Of a DNA stretch of 64,000 nucleotides, positions 46,199 to 57,255 are shown in pieces. The stretch spans positions 126,205,572-126,269,571 of the forward strand of contig OX336389.2 in the NCBI GenBank assembly GCA_946902985.2, read 5' to 3'. The position numbers and the translations under genes were made by a program. The stretch is from Meconema thalassinum (Eukaryota; Arthropoda; Insecta; Orthoptera; Tettigoniidae). Every line of letters begins with the position of its first letter. Position 1 is the first letter of the stretch. The notes under the pieces were generated by a model that was not told the origin of the DNA, made no database searches, and saw only the letters and a list, made by a program, of their open reading frames with translations.

Positions 46199-46470
46199 TA
46201 TAATGAACCACCGTAATAATCTTCATCTCCTGTATATAAATATATTGCCCACATGTACAACAATTCAACATAAATGCCATGCTAAATACTTCAGTTCTCA
46301 ATATCTTCGAAACTATTACAGCAATCAAACTGACATTTCGTATGGTATTAATAATAATAATGATAATGTTATTTGTTTTATGTCTCTTTTAACTACTGTG
46401 GCTTTTAGAGACGCCGGAAGTTTGCCCTGAAGGGGATCTTTAATGTGCCAGTAAATCTACTGACACAGCT
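46199..46470 (+). repeat. 272-bp perfect inverted repeat, right copy
   Basis: The apparent donor copy. It lies in continuous context: its right part is the 3' half of SINE G, which continues beyond 46470, and its left part is flanking DNA that has relatives at 61865. Confidence 0.85.
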
Positions 46471-46590
46471 CCATCGCATTTGTGCACCCTCAAATGCCAG
46501 CTGACTGCGCCAGGATTGGATCCTGCAACCTTGGCCCCAGCAAGCGAGAATGTTACCGCTGAGACACGCAGCCAGCTGTATGGTATGGTA
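46338..46590 (-). mobile_element. SINE G (tRNA-like, minus)
   Basis: In reverse: head GCGTGTCTCAGCGGTAACAT, B-box-like GGTTGCAGGATCCAATCC, body with GACACAGCTCCATCGCATTT in forward text, and a TTATTATTATTAAT tail. The family is common in insects with this head style. A partial copy is carried in 42687-42958. Confidence 0.65.
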
Positions 46591-47206
46591 TTAAGTGGAC
46601 TATTAACCAAGTATGCATATATGACTTCCAAAAACCTGGTAAACATGAAAACAAAATGATTGCCACATGAGATTGAAATATTCAAAGTTACTTTTCAGGC
46701 GATCTAATCATCCGAGAGCATTGAAACTATTTTTTTCTTTTTCATATTCTATTCAAGCGTTCAAAGAGAAGCTTCGTATAATTAGCCATTATAATAATAA
46801 TTATCTAATTCTGCTGCTCACATTTCATAAATTATAGGAGCCGTGCATTTGACATTTCTTAAAATTAACTCCTGTATCTTGTTACAGAAAGATGCCATCT
46901 TGTGGGAGGAGTCATAATTACCCCTATTGAAAGTTATATATTTTAGCATGTAATATTTTGTTGTTGTGGTGGGAATGATTGTTTTAAGGGGTGAAATACA
47001 GAGATCACATGCCCAAATTTTCTATTGTTGTAGATGTAGGTAATATAGATTATATGCATCTTCATATCTGGTAATGAACATATTTTACTTATCTTTTTTA
47101 TTGAACCAATCTCTTGGTAAATTGATAAACCAGTACAAATTAAATATTCTGGTACACAATTCCTTAGTGTTGTATTAATATACTGTAAATAAGGCTCATC
47201 ATGTAA
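46591..47206. other. Non-coding, no gene recognised
   Basis: Near 46950-47010 the reverse text CACCCCTTAAAACAATCATT resembles the shared retroposon tail. Otherwise nothing. Confidence 0.4.
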
Positions 47207-47214
47207 CTTAGAAC

Positions 47215-48242
47215 CAGGGCTGGCATGCGAAACGAAATGTATTATCAATTTAATTTAGCGTCGCGAAATGAAATTGCTCAATGGAATAACATTTCGTTCC
47301 TGGTGCGAAATGAAATTCGTTACAGACTTTTAATTTTGCTCTTGGTGTGAAATTAAATTCATTATGGACATAAATGCCATGCTAAATACTTCAGTTCTCA
47401 ATATCTTCGAAACTATTACAGCAATCAAACTGACACTCAACCGAGTGTTTCCTTCTCTCTCTACCTACTGGCGACACCTTAACCAGTTAACCGGCAAGAC
47501 CTCCACACCTCACTACCCTATTCTATATAATGGGATGGCACCTCCAGACGACGCAGCCAAATGGGAGTTGTTCACTTACCTTCAATGTCTGTCCGTACGA
47601 CACATTAGGTTTCTTGTCCGCTTTGGAACAGGTAAAGGTACTTGTTGCCTCATTGTACACTAAGTACTGCGTTATGAATGTCAGGGAAGGCCAAGTCCGA
47701 GGTTCAGTCGACGACGATTATGATGATGCCATAGCACTGAATTTCTCCTACACTGGATTGACTCATGTTGCTGTAGCGGCCCAGCATTTTATGCAGATGG
47801 TCTACGCTAATACTTTTGCCAACGTCGGGACTTTGAACATCGTACCGAACATAATTTAACTCTCGAAACGAATATATTTTAATTTCAATATCGAAATGGA
47901 ATGTTTCATGCATTTTAAATTCACGCCGGGAGAGGGGAGGGGGCGCGAAACTAAACACCTTTGGGAATTTTATTTCGCTTTGGGAGCGAAATTAAAAGTA
48001 TGTAACGAATTTTAAATCGCGCCGGGAGTGAAATTAAAAGTCTGTCACGAAATTGATTTTGCGCTGGGAGCGAAATTAAAAGTGTGCAACGAAATTTATT
48101 TTGCTTCGAATTAAGTTTCGCTTTGATTAAATTACGTGCCGACAATCATCCTCATTATTTCGCTCCCGAATATCGCACTCATGGCGAAATTAAATTATTT
48201 TCGCCCCCACTGCGATGCATTTAGTTTCACATGCCAGCCCCG
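47215..48242. mobile_element. hAT-type MITE, 1,028 bp, with subrepeats
   Basis: Ends CAGGGCTGGCATGCGAAAC and, from the right, CGGGGCTGGCATGTGAAAC. 8-bp duplication CTTAGAAC (47207-47214) and CTTAGGAC (48243-48250), one mismatch. About three ~48-bp tandem units (GGGAGCGAAATTAAAAGTNTG) sit near 47968-48105, with similar text near both ends. The middle (47368-47860) holds a 67-bp copy from 46263-46333 and other captured-looking DNA without a recognisable domain. Confidence 0.82.
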
Positions 48243-48250
48243 CTTAGGAC

Positions 48251-48633
48251 ACATTATTTTCCAGTGCTGGTGGTATGTTGAGATGAGTTATCTTGAGTAA
48301 CGATGAAAATTTCAAGCACTAGCATCATAGCAAGACCATTTTGCTATCTTAAAATATTTTTATTTTCTGTTTATTGTCTGCAATGACAACAGTTTTTGAT
48401 ATTTGAGTTTGAAATTGTTGCCCTATACTTCAGCACGACTTAGGTCATGTACCAAACGCTATTTTGCCCATCATATTGAATATCCATTTAATACACGGGG
48501 GAGTTTTTAAATGGAAAATGTCAGAATATATGAAAGTAGGCTATTTAGTTCTCTACGGAACTATTTGTTATTGTGAAAATGTCTTTTTGTGGCAATGTCA
48601 ATTTTCCATAATACTGTAATTTCCTCCTTGGTC
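48251..48633. other. Non-coding with hairpin repeat copy 2
   Basis: 48523-48580 has the AGTTCTCTACGGAACT hairpin and AGAATATATGAAAGTAGGC, a copy of the repeat at 950-1010. Confidence 0.5.
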
Positions 48634-49253
48634 ATATCATCATCTTCATTTCCCGTTTCCAGCTTCCTGGGTCGGGTTGTGAATTAAGGACCTCCAACGT
48701 TTCCTGTCTCTCCACCACTCCTCTCCTGTTTTTAGTACTTCTTCAGGTTTTCCTCCTCTCTTCTCTACACACTCCCACACTGTATCTGCCCATCCCTTTC
48801 GGGGCCTTCCTCGTGGTCTCTTCCCTGTCATCTTTTCACAGAAAGTTTTCTTTGGTACTCTCTCCTCTCCCATTCTCATCATATGTCCATACCACTTTAA
48901 CTTTGTTGTTTCTATCCTGTCCTGCAGCTTCAAGATTCCTGTCCTTTTTCTAATCTCTTCGTTTCTAACTATCTCTTCTGGTCTTGCCCTCTATACCTCT
49001 TAGGAATTTCATCTCCGCGGCTTGTATTCTACTCTCCTCTCTTTTTGTAGTAGTCCAAGCTCCAGCTGCATATGTTAGTATGGGTCTGTAGTAGGTTAAA
49101 TATAATACATTTTTACATTTCTTTGGGACATCTCGGTTCTACAGAATACCCCTTATGCTCTGGTAAAAACCGTTCGCTTGTTGTATTCTCTTTCCAATTT
49201 CCTCAGTTATCCTTCCATCTTCTGTGATCACACTTCCCAAGTACTTGAAACTT

Positions 49254-50621
49254 TTAACCACTTCTAGAATTTTCCCATTCAATTCTATCTTTCCTCTTCC
49301 TTCCTCTTGACATTACCATTGTCTTGCTCTTCTCTGTGCTTACTTTCATCCCATATTTCTCTATTTCTTGATTCCATACATCTAGTTGTTTTTGTACTTC
49401 CTTTTCATCCTCGCCCCATATCACTATATCATCTGCAAACAGCATGGCCTTTGTTGCCTCTTGTCCCAATCTCTGTTTAATATTCTTGTGAATTTCATCC
49501 ATGACTATGATGAATAGTAAGGGGGACAATACACTTCCCTGTCGGAGACCTGTTTCCACTTTAAACCATTCTGTATCTCCTATACTGGTCTTCACGCTAC
49601 TCACACAATATTTGTACATAGCTTTTAACATTTGGACATCAGCTTCGTTAACTCTCCTTTTCCTTAATACATTCCAAACCACCTGTCGAGGCACACTGTC
49701 GTACGCTTTCTCAATATCAATAAATGTCATCACCATGCCTTTTCCAAATTCCCATCTTTTCTCCATCATTTGCCTTAATGCAAAGATTAGGTCAAATGTT
49801 GATCTGTCTTTCCTAAAACCATACTGTTCTTCTTCCATCTCTCCTATCTTCCTCCTCAGTCTGCCTTCCAGAACTCTCTCAAAGATCTTAGCTACATGAG
49901 CGATAAGAGTGATCCCTCTGTAGTTATTGCATTCCTTTTTGTCACCTTTCTTAAAAATCGGGATAATTAATCCCTTTCCCCATTCTTCTGGAATCTCTTT
50001 CTTCTTCCAAATTATTCTAAATAATCTATACAACCACTGTACACCTATTGGTCCCGCTGCTTTTATCATTTCCGCGGACACCTCATCCTCTCCTGCTGCT
50101 TTACCGCTCTTCATCTTCTGTATGGCTTCCTCTATTTCTAGCATAGTGATCTCCTTTTCTTCTTCTTCTTCCATTGTTTCTTCTTGTTCTTTTTCATCTT
50201 CCAGTTCAATGTATTTAACATTTAGTAGCTTTGAAAAGTATTCTTCCCATCTTTTTAATATAACATCTCTTTGATACAATATCTGTCCTGCTTCAGTTTT
50301 TACAAATTTTGTGTTTTCCCTACCTTTTACGCTGTTTTTCACCAATCCATATAGAACCTTTTTACTTCCTTGGATATCCTCCTTCAAAGTTTCCGTGAAA
50401 CCTTCCCAACTTTTCCTTTTTTCTTCTTGTACAATTTTTTGGCATGCCTTCTTTGCTTCTCTATATTTTTGCCATTTCTCTGCATTCTTACTGCCTATCC
50501 ACTTCCTCCATGCCATTTGTTTTTCTTTAACAGCTTCCTTTACCCTGTTGTTCCACCAAGGAGTCTCCCTTTCCTTTTTCTTCCCTGATAGTCTTCCACA
50601 AGTGTTTACTGCACACTTCAC
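49254..50621 (-). pseudogene. LINE reverse transcriptase domain
   Basis: 455 codons: linker to 50200, then RT blocks KSGKAAGEDEVSAEMIKAAG, GLIIPIFKKGDKKECNNYRG, MTFIDIEKAYDSVPRQVVW, GLRQGSVLSPLLF and the catalytic MLFADDIVIWGEDE. It shifts frame at RKRKDRIEWEN. The C-terminal end (RWYGHMMRMGEERVPKK-like) is at 48646-48933 in another frame. Confidence 0.88.
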
Positions 50622-50651
50622 AAAACAATTTCTAAAACATGTTCATTCCTG

Positions 50652-51623
50652 TTAGACACTTTTTGCTTCGTCTTTGGGAATTTCCTTTTTCAAGTCTTCT
50701 CGGAACTTTTCCATTGCCTCTCTCTCTTTTAGCTTCCACACCTTTATTTTTCTTTCCCTTCTCTCCGCAAGCTTTGTGATTTTCCCAAGCCTTAATTTGG
50801 CTATCACCACTTTATGGTCTCCTTCAAAATCTCCTCTTGGCATAGCTGTCACATCTACCAGTTGTCTACGTTTATCCTTTTCCACTAGGATAAGATCGAT
50901 CATTGTTTTTGTCTTTCTGTCTCCCCATCCATACCTAGTTATTTTTTGGGAGTTCTTTTTCCTAAACCATGTATTTCCAACAATTAATCCATTCCTTCTA
51001 CAGAAATCTATTAACATTTCTCCTTCTTCATCCTGATTTCCATAGCTAAATGGGCCAATTATCTCTTCTTTTCCCTGCCTATCTGTTCCCACATGTGCAT
51101 TCATATCACCCATTATTATAACCTCTTTGTCTTCTATACACTTATCCAGTTCTTCTAAGAAATCCTCTAAACATTCATCCACCTTCCCTGTCTGGGGTGC
51201 GTAAATCTGTATAAAATCCTTTGTTCCACTCTCAAGTCCTAGTCTAATTTTCATCATTCTGTCATTAATTTGGTCTACTTTCTCAACATACTGCACTAAG
51301 TCTTCTCTCAATATTATTGCATCACCATTCATTGCCTTATTTCCTCCACTCCAATATATTCTATATCCCTTCCCTTTCTTGACTTCTTTCTCACCTTTTC
51401 CCTTCCATTTCGCCTCACTGACTCCCATCATTGCTATTTCCTTCTTTTCCATATAGTCCACCAATTCTTCTGTCTTGCCATTTAGGCTCATCACGTTTAT
51501 GAAGGCGATGTTTGTGGTGTCTGGTAGCCTACTTCTCACAGTTCCCCCAGACCCCTGGGAACTGCGCGTCGCCTGCAGGGGACGCCCTAGCACTTTCCGA
51601 GGCCTCAATTCACACTCACTCAT
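50652..51623 (-). pseudogene. LINE endonuclease domain
   Basis: 323 codons, MSECELRPRKVLGRP then the AP-endonuclease fold: NVMSLNGKTEELVDYM, SEAKWKGKG, IQIYAPQTG, the catalytic IIMGDMNAHVG block and a DHKVV end motif. All key segments are present. It stops at TAA after DEAKSV. The 53-bp patch at 42634 has GAA at this codon, so the stop is a mutation and not a natural end. Confidence 0.85.
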
Positions 51624-51630
51624 TTTATAG

Positions 51631-51820
51631 GCTATTAGTACGATGAGTTCGCCACACTCAAAGGCATTTTATGACCTACTGCCAGGTATTGTTCTAGGCC
51701 GATCCACTGGATAACAGACGCCTTTTGTAGCCGCTCCTCTGGAGTACATACGCTCTCTTTGGTCATAATTACGGACAATTCATAATCGTGTTCTGTCCTT
51801 ATTTAAGGTAATTGGCAGTG
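51631..51820. other. LINE 5' flank
   Basis: Short stretch with no separate feature. It may include the LINE 5' UTR. Confidence 0.35.
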
Positions 51821-53522
51821 GTAAAGTATAAACCCTTTTATTCGAGGTAATTGGGACAGAGGGAAGCTCGGATAGCAGAAAACTCGGTTAACTCGTGAGT
51901 GGTCGCATCATGGTCTTTTAGACCGGGCGCATACTTTTTTACTCTTCTAAAATAATTTCACGACATAAAGCTTCCTCCCCTCCTATACCTTTCAATGGAC
52001 TCGTCCACTGCACGTGTCTACGTTTGCTATTCCCACTTCCATTCCCAGTCAGTTAGTGGAGAGCTTTGTTTGCAAGCCTGGTCCTTTACATCGTGTGCGA
52101 CTCCTGGCGTTCGCGGTCCACGGCCTTTGTTGTCGCTATAGAAGTGATTTTTCTAAGATTTAATTTTTTCAGTAGATTATTGTTGTAGAATGGTGTATAC
52201 TTGCATATAAATAAAATTGTATATAATTGACTATGCAGCAGAAGAAGAAAGAATTTTACGACTCATCGAGAGTGTACAGAAAGAAGAACAACGAGAAGAA
52301 GAAAGACCTGTGAACCCAGGCACTATAAGGCGGCAGCTATTTCGTGACGAAAGTGCAATTGAATTTATTGATGGTGTCGCTTCAGATGATAAAAGAGATG
52401 ATAATTTGGAAGTACAAGAATTACACACAGCAATCCGCTGAAGAAGACGTACAGATAGTACGAGAAATAAGAAGAGATACTCCTACCAATGGTGTGCAAG
52501 ATGCGGCAAATGTTACTGGTCCTCAGTATGTTGGAAAAGATAAATCCACAAGGTGGGATATTCATTGTCCTCCGGGAAACAGAGAAACGTCCGCAATCAT
52601 AAAGGTATAGCTAGTGTAAGTGTCATTACTAAATGCCTTGAGTGTGTAAAGATATATGGAAATAATCCTAAAAAATTATTGAATAAGATTAAAGAAAATA
52701 ATGCAATAAATATAAATCATCTTCCGTGGTGACCAGTAGGGCCAATTAAAGTTTTAAATTCATTATGTAATGTTTTAATAACAGAGTATCAAGAACATAG
52801 TCCGACATCTTCCTTGTTCAAAAGTTCTCATTCCAATTGATTCACCAGTTCAGGCTTGTAGACTTTCTTACAGAAGAAATTTCAAATGATATTGTGACGT
52901 TTACCAACCAACACATTTCAAAAGTAAGGCCGAACTACAGCCGTGAGAGAGATGCTGCTGATACTTCAAGGACGGAAATAGATGCCTTTATAGGGATTCT
53001 ATATATGGCTGGTGTACTCTGAGCTTCCCATTTGAATCTTATATGATTTGTGGTCGACTGATGGCACTGGTGTTGAATTCTTTCGGAATTGTATGAGCCT
53101 AAGGAGGTTCAAATTCTTGATAAGAGCTATCCGGTTTGACAATGCTGAGACACGAAAGCAGCGTAGGAAACACAACAATCTATCTGCGAGATTTAAAAAA
53201 AAAAGTGGTTCAACAGTGTAGATCTAAGTATGCTGTTAGTGAATATGTAACAATTGATGAAATGTTGGAGTCATTCAGGGGCCGTTGTCCGTTTAGACTA
53301 TATAAAAAATAAGCCCGCAAAATACGACATAAAAGTTTATGCTTTGACTTGTGCAAAAAAAGTTTTACATGATGAACATGGAAGTTGACGCTGGTAAGCA
53401 GCCTCAAGGACCATTTTCTGTTGATAATTCTGGGCTCGCTGTAGTTTCAAGGCTAGTTCAACCGATTAGTGGATCTGGAAGAAATATCACAACCGATAAT
53501 TGGTACACCTCTATACCATTGG

Positions 53523-53717
53523 GGGGCGTGGTGGCTCAGCGGTCTAGCTGTATGCCTCTCACCAAGGCGGTCCGGGTTCGATTCCCGGTCAATGCATGTG
53601 AGATTTTCGAAGTGAAATGCCATGTCCTGTGGTTCGGATTCCACGTAAAAAGGAGGTCCCGTGGCTCATAATCACCAGATTCACGGTCACGTAAAACTAC
53701 AATCTTCCTTCCTTTTT
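53523..53717 (+). mobile_element. SINE A, full-length copy
   Basis: The tRNA-like head GGGGCGTGGTGGCTCAGCGG has B box GGGTTCGATTCCCGG, then body, and ends TTCCTTCCTTTTT. Perfect 12-bp duplication CTATACCATTGG at 53511-53522 and 53718-53729. It interrupts piggyBac codons for TSIPL. Confidence 0.93.
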
Positions 53718-53835
53718 CTATACCATTGGCTGAAAGACTTTTGAAAGACCACGACTTATCCCTCCAGAGTTTATAGCTACAATCAAGCCAGTCAGTTCAA
53801 CCATGTTTGCATTCAGAAACAACACGACGCTTATG

Positions 53836-54905
53836 GTGTGGAGATCAAGTATCGTTTTGATGGAGGGCTTTTCAACCTAACTCGTCTCCGCTCCTTGAGG
53901 AAAACTCAAGTTACTAAGGTTACTAACATGTTGTATGCAGATGATGCTGTGTCACCAACTCTCACACCAGAAGAGCTGCAAGAGTCAGTTAACTGTTACA
54001 AAAGTGCATGTGATCGCTTTGGTCTTACCATAAATGTCAATAAGACTAAAGTCTTGGCACAACCTTCACCAGGCACACCTCTTCCTCAGTTCAATATCTC
54101 CATTTCAAATTTGCCATTAGAACAGTACGATTTCTGTGAGCTGTACCTGTGAGCAGGATGTGGATAAGAGAATTGGCGCAGCCCATGCAGCATATGGACG
54201 ATTAGCGCACCGGGTCTTCATGAATAAAGATCTATCCATGAGCACAAAGCTTATGGTGTACAAAGCAGTAGTCATTTCTACATTGTTGTATGGCTGTGAA
54301 ACGTGGACCCTTTACCGACGTGATCTTAGGAAGCTTGAGCGTTTCCACCTACAAAAACTTCGATCAATCCTGAGGATTAAATGGGAAGACCGCATTACCA
54401 ATATTGCTGTTCTGGAAAAGGCTCAAATCAACAGCATAGAATCATCCATAATAGGTCACCAATTTAGATGGATTGGTCATGTCCATCGGATGGATGATGT
54501 GAGATTACCTCGTCAAATGCTATATGGTGAGTTATGCTATGGCACCAGACCTCATGGTGGTCCTAAGAGGCGCTACAAGGACCAATTTAAGCAGACCCTG
54601 AAATTGACAGGTTTTGATTCACAAACCTGGGACATGCTGGCTGAAGACCGCTCAACTTGGCGCCGTACCATCTCGGATAATGTAAAGACGTTTGAAAGGG
54701 ATCGACGCATACATGAAGAGGCCAAGCGTCAAGCTAGGAAACTTCGAGCAGCCCAACCACGTCCTCCTCCAGCAATACTATGCGACTTGTGTGGTTGCTT
54801 GTTCCATGCCAGGATTGGACTCTTTAGTCACCGTAAACACATCCACAAACTGGACTGAAGGAAGAAGATTTATACTCGGATTCGAGTTAAAGCCGATGAT
54901 GACTG
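53836..54905 (+). mobile_element. LINE fragment with C-terminal zinc finger
   Basis: RT piece from GVEIKYRFDGGLFNLTRLRS through MLYADDA (catalytic box) and, after a frame change at about 54140, LLYGCETWTLYRRDLRKLER to CDLCGCLFHARIGLFSHRKH (a CCHH finger) and a stop at 54856-54858. It is 5'-truncated and sits in piggyBac between TTLM and PKRNKVV. No target duplication could be read. A different LINE family from the others in the window. Confidence 0.85.
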
Positions 54906-55804
54906 CCCGAAACGAAACAAAGTTGTCCCTCTCATCTGAACAATGCATGCCACTGATGAGAATGATCCTGACTCAGGAGAAGACAACAAGCCTTATATAT
55001 TAACATTCTATAATTCTACAAAGGGTGGAGTTGACGTAGTGGATGAATATAAAGCACGATACTCGGTATCCCGAACCAGTAACAGGTGGCCACTTACTCT
55101 ATTTTTCACACTGTTGAATGTTGCTGGCCACAATAGTTTCATTATTTATAAGCACACGCGTGGAGATTTTGGCATAGTCAGGTGGAACTTTCTAAAACAA
55201 CTTAGCAACGAGTTGTGCAGAAATTACATGATAGACCGTAGGGATGAGAACAGGCTTCCTCAGCTACTAAAAAGGAACATTCGACAGATACTAGGACTTG
55301 AAGAAGAAAGTGTTCAAGTGCAACAGGAAGAAGAGGGTCCAGGAAAATGCAGTTATTGTGACTGGAGACTAAACAGGAAAACAAAAACAAAATGCCGCAT
55401 ATGTCAACGTTTCATCCGTAGGGAACATACAAGTGTTACCTGCGTAGAATGCACCAATCCTGATGCTGCCCAGGATTATTCCGAGGATGAATAAATCAAT
55501 AGATTAAGTGAGTTTCATGGATATATTTTTCTTCAATAATACTACGTGTTTCGGTACGAAAACTGGTATTTAGGCCTAGTAACATGTATGTATTTTTCTT
55601 TAATAATAATATGTGTTTTACAACAAAAAATGGTATTTTATACTCCCCAGTCATAATGAGCATGCACAACCCATCGTGGAACTATTTAGACGCGACCCCT
55701 CGCGGGTTAAGGGGGAATGTGTAGGAAATCATATTTAATTCAACTCATTATAAAAATGGAAGTACGGTATTTACAGTAACCTTTTAAATCAAATATTGCA
55801 AAAA

Positions 55805-56675
55805 AGTCCTATATTTTTGTTGTTTGAGAATAATAGCCCTCTTGCTCGCCGCTATATTGCGCCACCGTCTCATCCAAAGCAAGTCGTGTGGCGTGGACTC
55901 CTCTTGTTGTTCTATATAAACCAGTGCTGCCTCGATTGCACACCTTCTGTGTGAGGAATCTGGTGCATGCCTTCGTCGTCACTTTCATAACCGACTTCCG
56001 AACAAACAACTTGAACAATGTCATTGTCGGTTATTTCCTGCTCCTAGTCTCCATTCAACCAACCCATGACGTCTTTTTGGTTCACAGGCTCAATAACAGG
56101 AAGATTGTTTGTTAGTCACAAGTTCTTTAACATCATTATTAGGGTCGTAGTTAGTGGTAGTAGGCGCTTTCACAATTCCGAACAGTTTCCTCCATGGCTT
56201 TCTCTTTGTATAGTCATTGATGTTATCCCATGCCTCAGCCTCCCAATACACTACATCCTTTCATGTCATTGATTTCAGAGTGTCTGTCACACCTTTCCCG
56301 CCTTCCAAATGTTCATGTAATGTTTTGAGCATTCTCTTCCTACAAATCCTCTTCAGAGTTTCTAGGGCGCCTTGATCGAGAGAGTGAAAAAGCGATGTGA
56401 CATTTGGAGGCAGATAAATTGCCTTGATATCATCACTGGTTAGTGCCTCCACATCCGGGTGAGACCTTGCATTATCAAGCAGAAGTAGAGCTTTGCGGGA
56501 TAGTTTCATTTTTTCTAGAAATGCCTCTTCTCAATGTTTGCTCTTTTCAGTCTCCAATCCAACACCCAACTCGGCTGCTATATCTTTGATATTCTCGCCG
56601 CTGTCGATACGTCGTATAGCACCTAATTTTGTTTGTAACGAAACTACTACTTGCTAACGTTTGCCACTCATCTTG
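55805..56675 (-). pseudogene. pogo/Tigger transposase, internally deleted
   Basis: Minus strand. The N-terminus starts MSGKR at 56675 with a helix-turn-helix-like IRRIDSGENIKDIAAELGVG. An abrupt jump at about 56520 leads to KALLLLDNARSHPDVEALTS and VTSLFHSLDQGALETLKR (second and third acidic region of a DDE_1 domain). The C-terminal end includes LVYIEQQEESTPHDLLWMRR near 55860. The region with the first aspartate is deleted. Confidence 0.8.
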
Positions 56676-56988
56676 GTAACGAATCACAAAACAATAGCGC
56701 ATAAAACGATGCAACGTGTGTATATACGTCGAAATACAACTAGTCGAGCAAGTGAAGCAACACGCAGTGATGTGCGACTAAGAGTGAAGATAAACGAACG
56801 GCTCCGATCCGAGCCGAAGTTCGTCTATATGGACTCTCCCACACACTCAACTTGAGGGGTGTTGGATTAGTTCGTTACTATCATTATTATGAATTTTAAT
56901 GCTAATTTAATTAATTACATTGACAAAATGAGCAACTCTAACACGGAGCCTTGGATAAGTGGGTCTCGGTTAAGCAGGTCTTACTGTA

Positions 56989-57253
56989 TCTAGAATGGAA
57001 CAACAGAAATGATTGGAAATATTAATTTGCAGAGAACACAATTTTTTAACATCAAGGTGTATGTTATCAGAGGGAGTAAGGAAGTGCGGTTAGTGCCAAA
57101 ATCTTTTAAGTAGTCTTTCTAGTTCAGGAAGAATCATTAATTTCTTAAAGAATGGGGGACTGGGGGCACATGGATACTTATACCCCAATCTGCCTAGCGA
57201 GCTCCCATATAAACACAGGTTTGGTGTACTGCATTAATAATAACCCCTGGCAC
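56989..57253. other. Non-coding, no feature recognised
   Basis: Short gap between the pogo relic and the Sailor-like element. Confidence 0.4.
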
Positions 57254-57255
57254 TA

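Larger units (their letters stand above)
48634..51630 (-). mobile_element. LINE, nearly full length, ~3.0 kb, disabled
   Basis: Minus-strand non-LTR retrotransposon with an N-terminal endonuclease and RT in one coding sequence and a short ATG/TGA-type tail at 48634-48645. Reading order is 51623 down to 48646. Disabling changes are two in-frame stops near 50640-50650, a frameshift near 49290 and further changes at 48933-49250. It belongs to the same 3'-end family as 14521-14910 and 59709-60290. Clade not certain. Confidence 0.88.
52217..55494 (+). pseudogene. piggyBac transposase, broken
   Basis: Fragments in order: an acidic N-terminus (DYAAEEERILRLIESVQKEE), VTFTNQHISKVRPNYSRERD, TRTEIDAFIGILYMAGVL-type text, YVTIDEMLESFRGRCPF with the DDE core aspartate region, QPQGPFSVDNSGLAVVSRLV, ITTDNWYTSIPL cut by the SINE, and after the LINE the NSTKGGVDVVDEYKARYSVS block. 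It ends with the cysteine-rich domain (CSYCDWRL...CRICQRFIR...CVECTN) and a stop at 55492-55494. Frameshifts are near 52440, 52700, 53020 and 53200. Confidence 0.9.
51892..55706 (+). mobile_element. piggyBac element with nested SINE and LINE
   Basis: TTAA at 51888-51891 and 55707-55710. Inverted ends CTCGTGAGTGGTCGCATC and CCCGCGAGGGGTCGCGTC match at 14 of 18 positions. 3,815 bp in total, about 2.5 kb once SINE A (53523-53717) and a LINE fragment (about 53836-54905) are subtracted. The transposase is readable from end to end but with shifts and stops. Confidence 0.9.
51821..56986 (-). mobile_element. pogo/Tigger-like relic split by piggyBac
   Basis: The right end reads, inwards, CAGTAAGACCTGCTTAACCG then AGACCCACTTATCCAAGG, next to TA (56987-56988), as in pogo/Tigger. 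The left segment 51821-51891 has pogo-style text (AACCCTTTTATTCGAGG, GCTCGGATAGCAGAAAACTC). The two ends are not close matches, so the left assignment is tentative. Transposase remnants are at 55805-56675. A piggyBac occupies 51892-55706. Confidence 0.55.

Noticed and set aside
49501..50655. Several plus-strand ORFs of 70-130 codons
   Set aside because: They are antisense shadows of the LINE reverse transcriptase on the minus strand.
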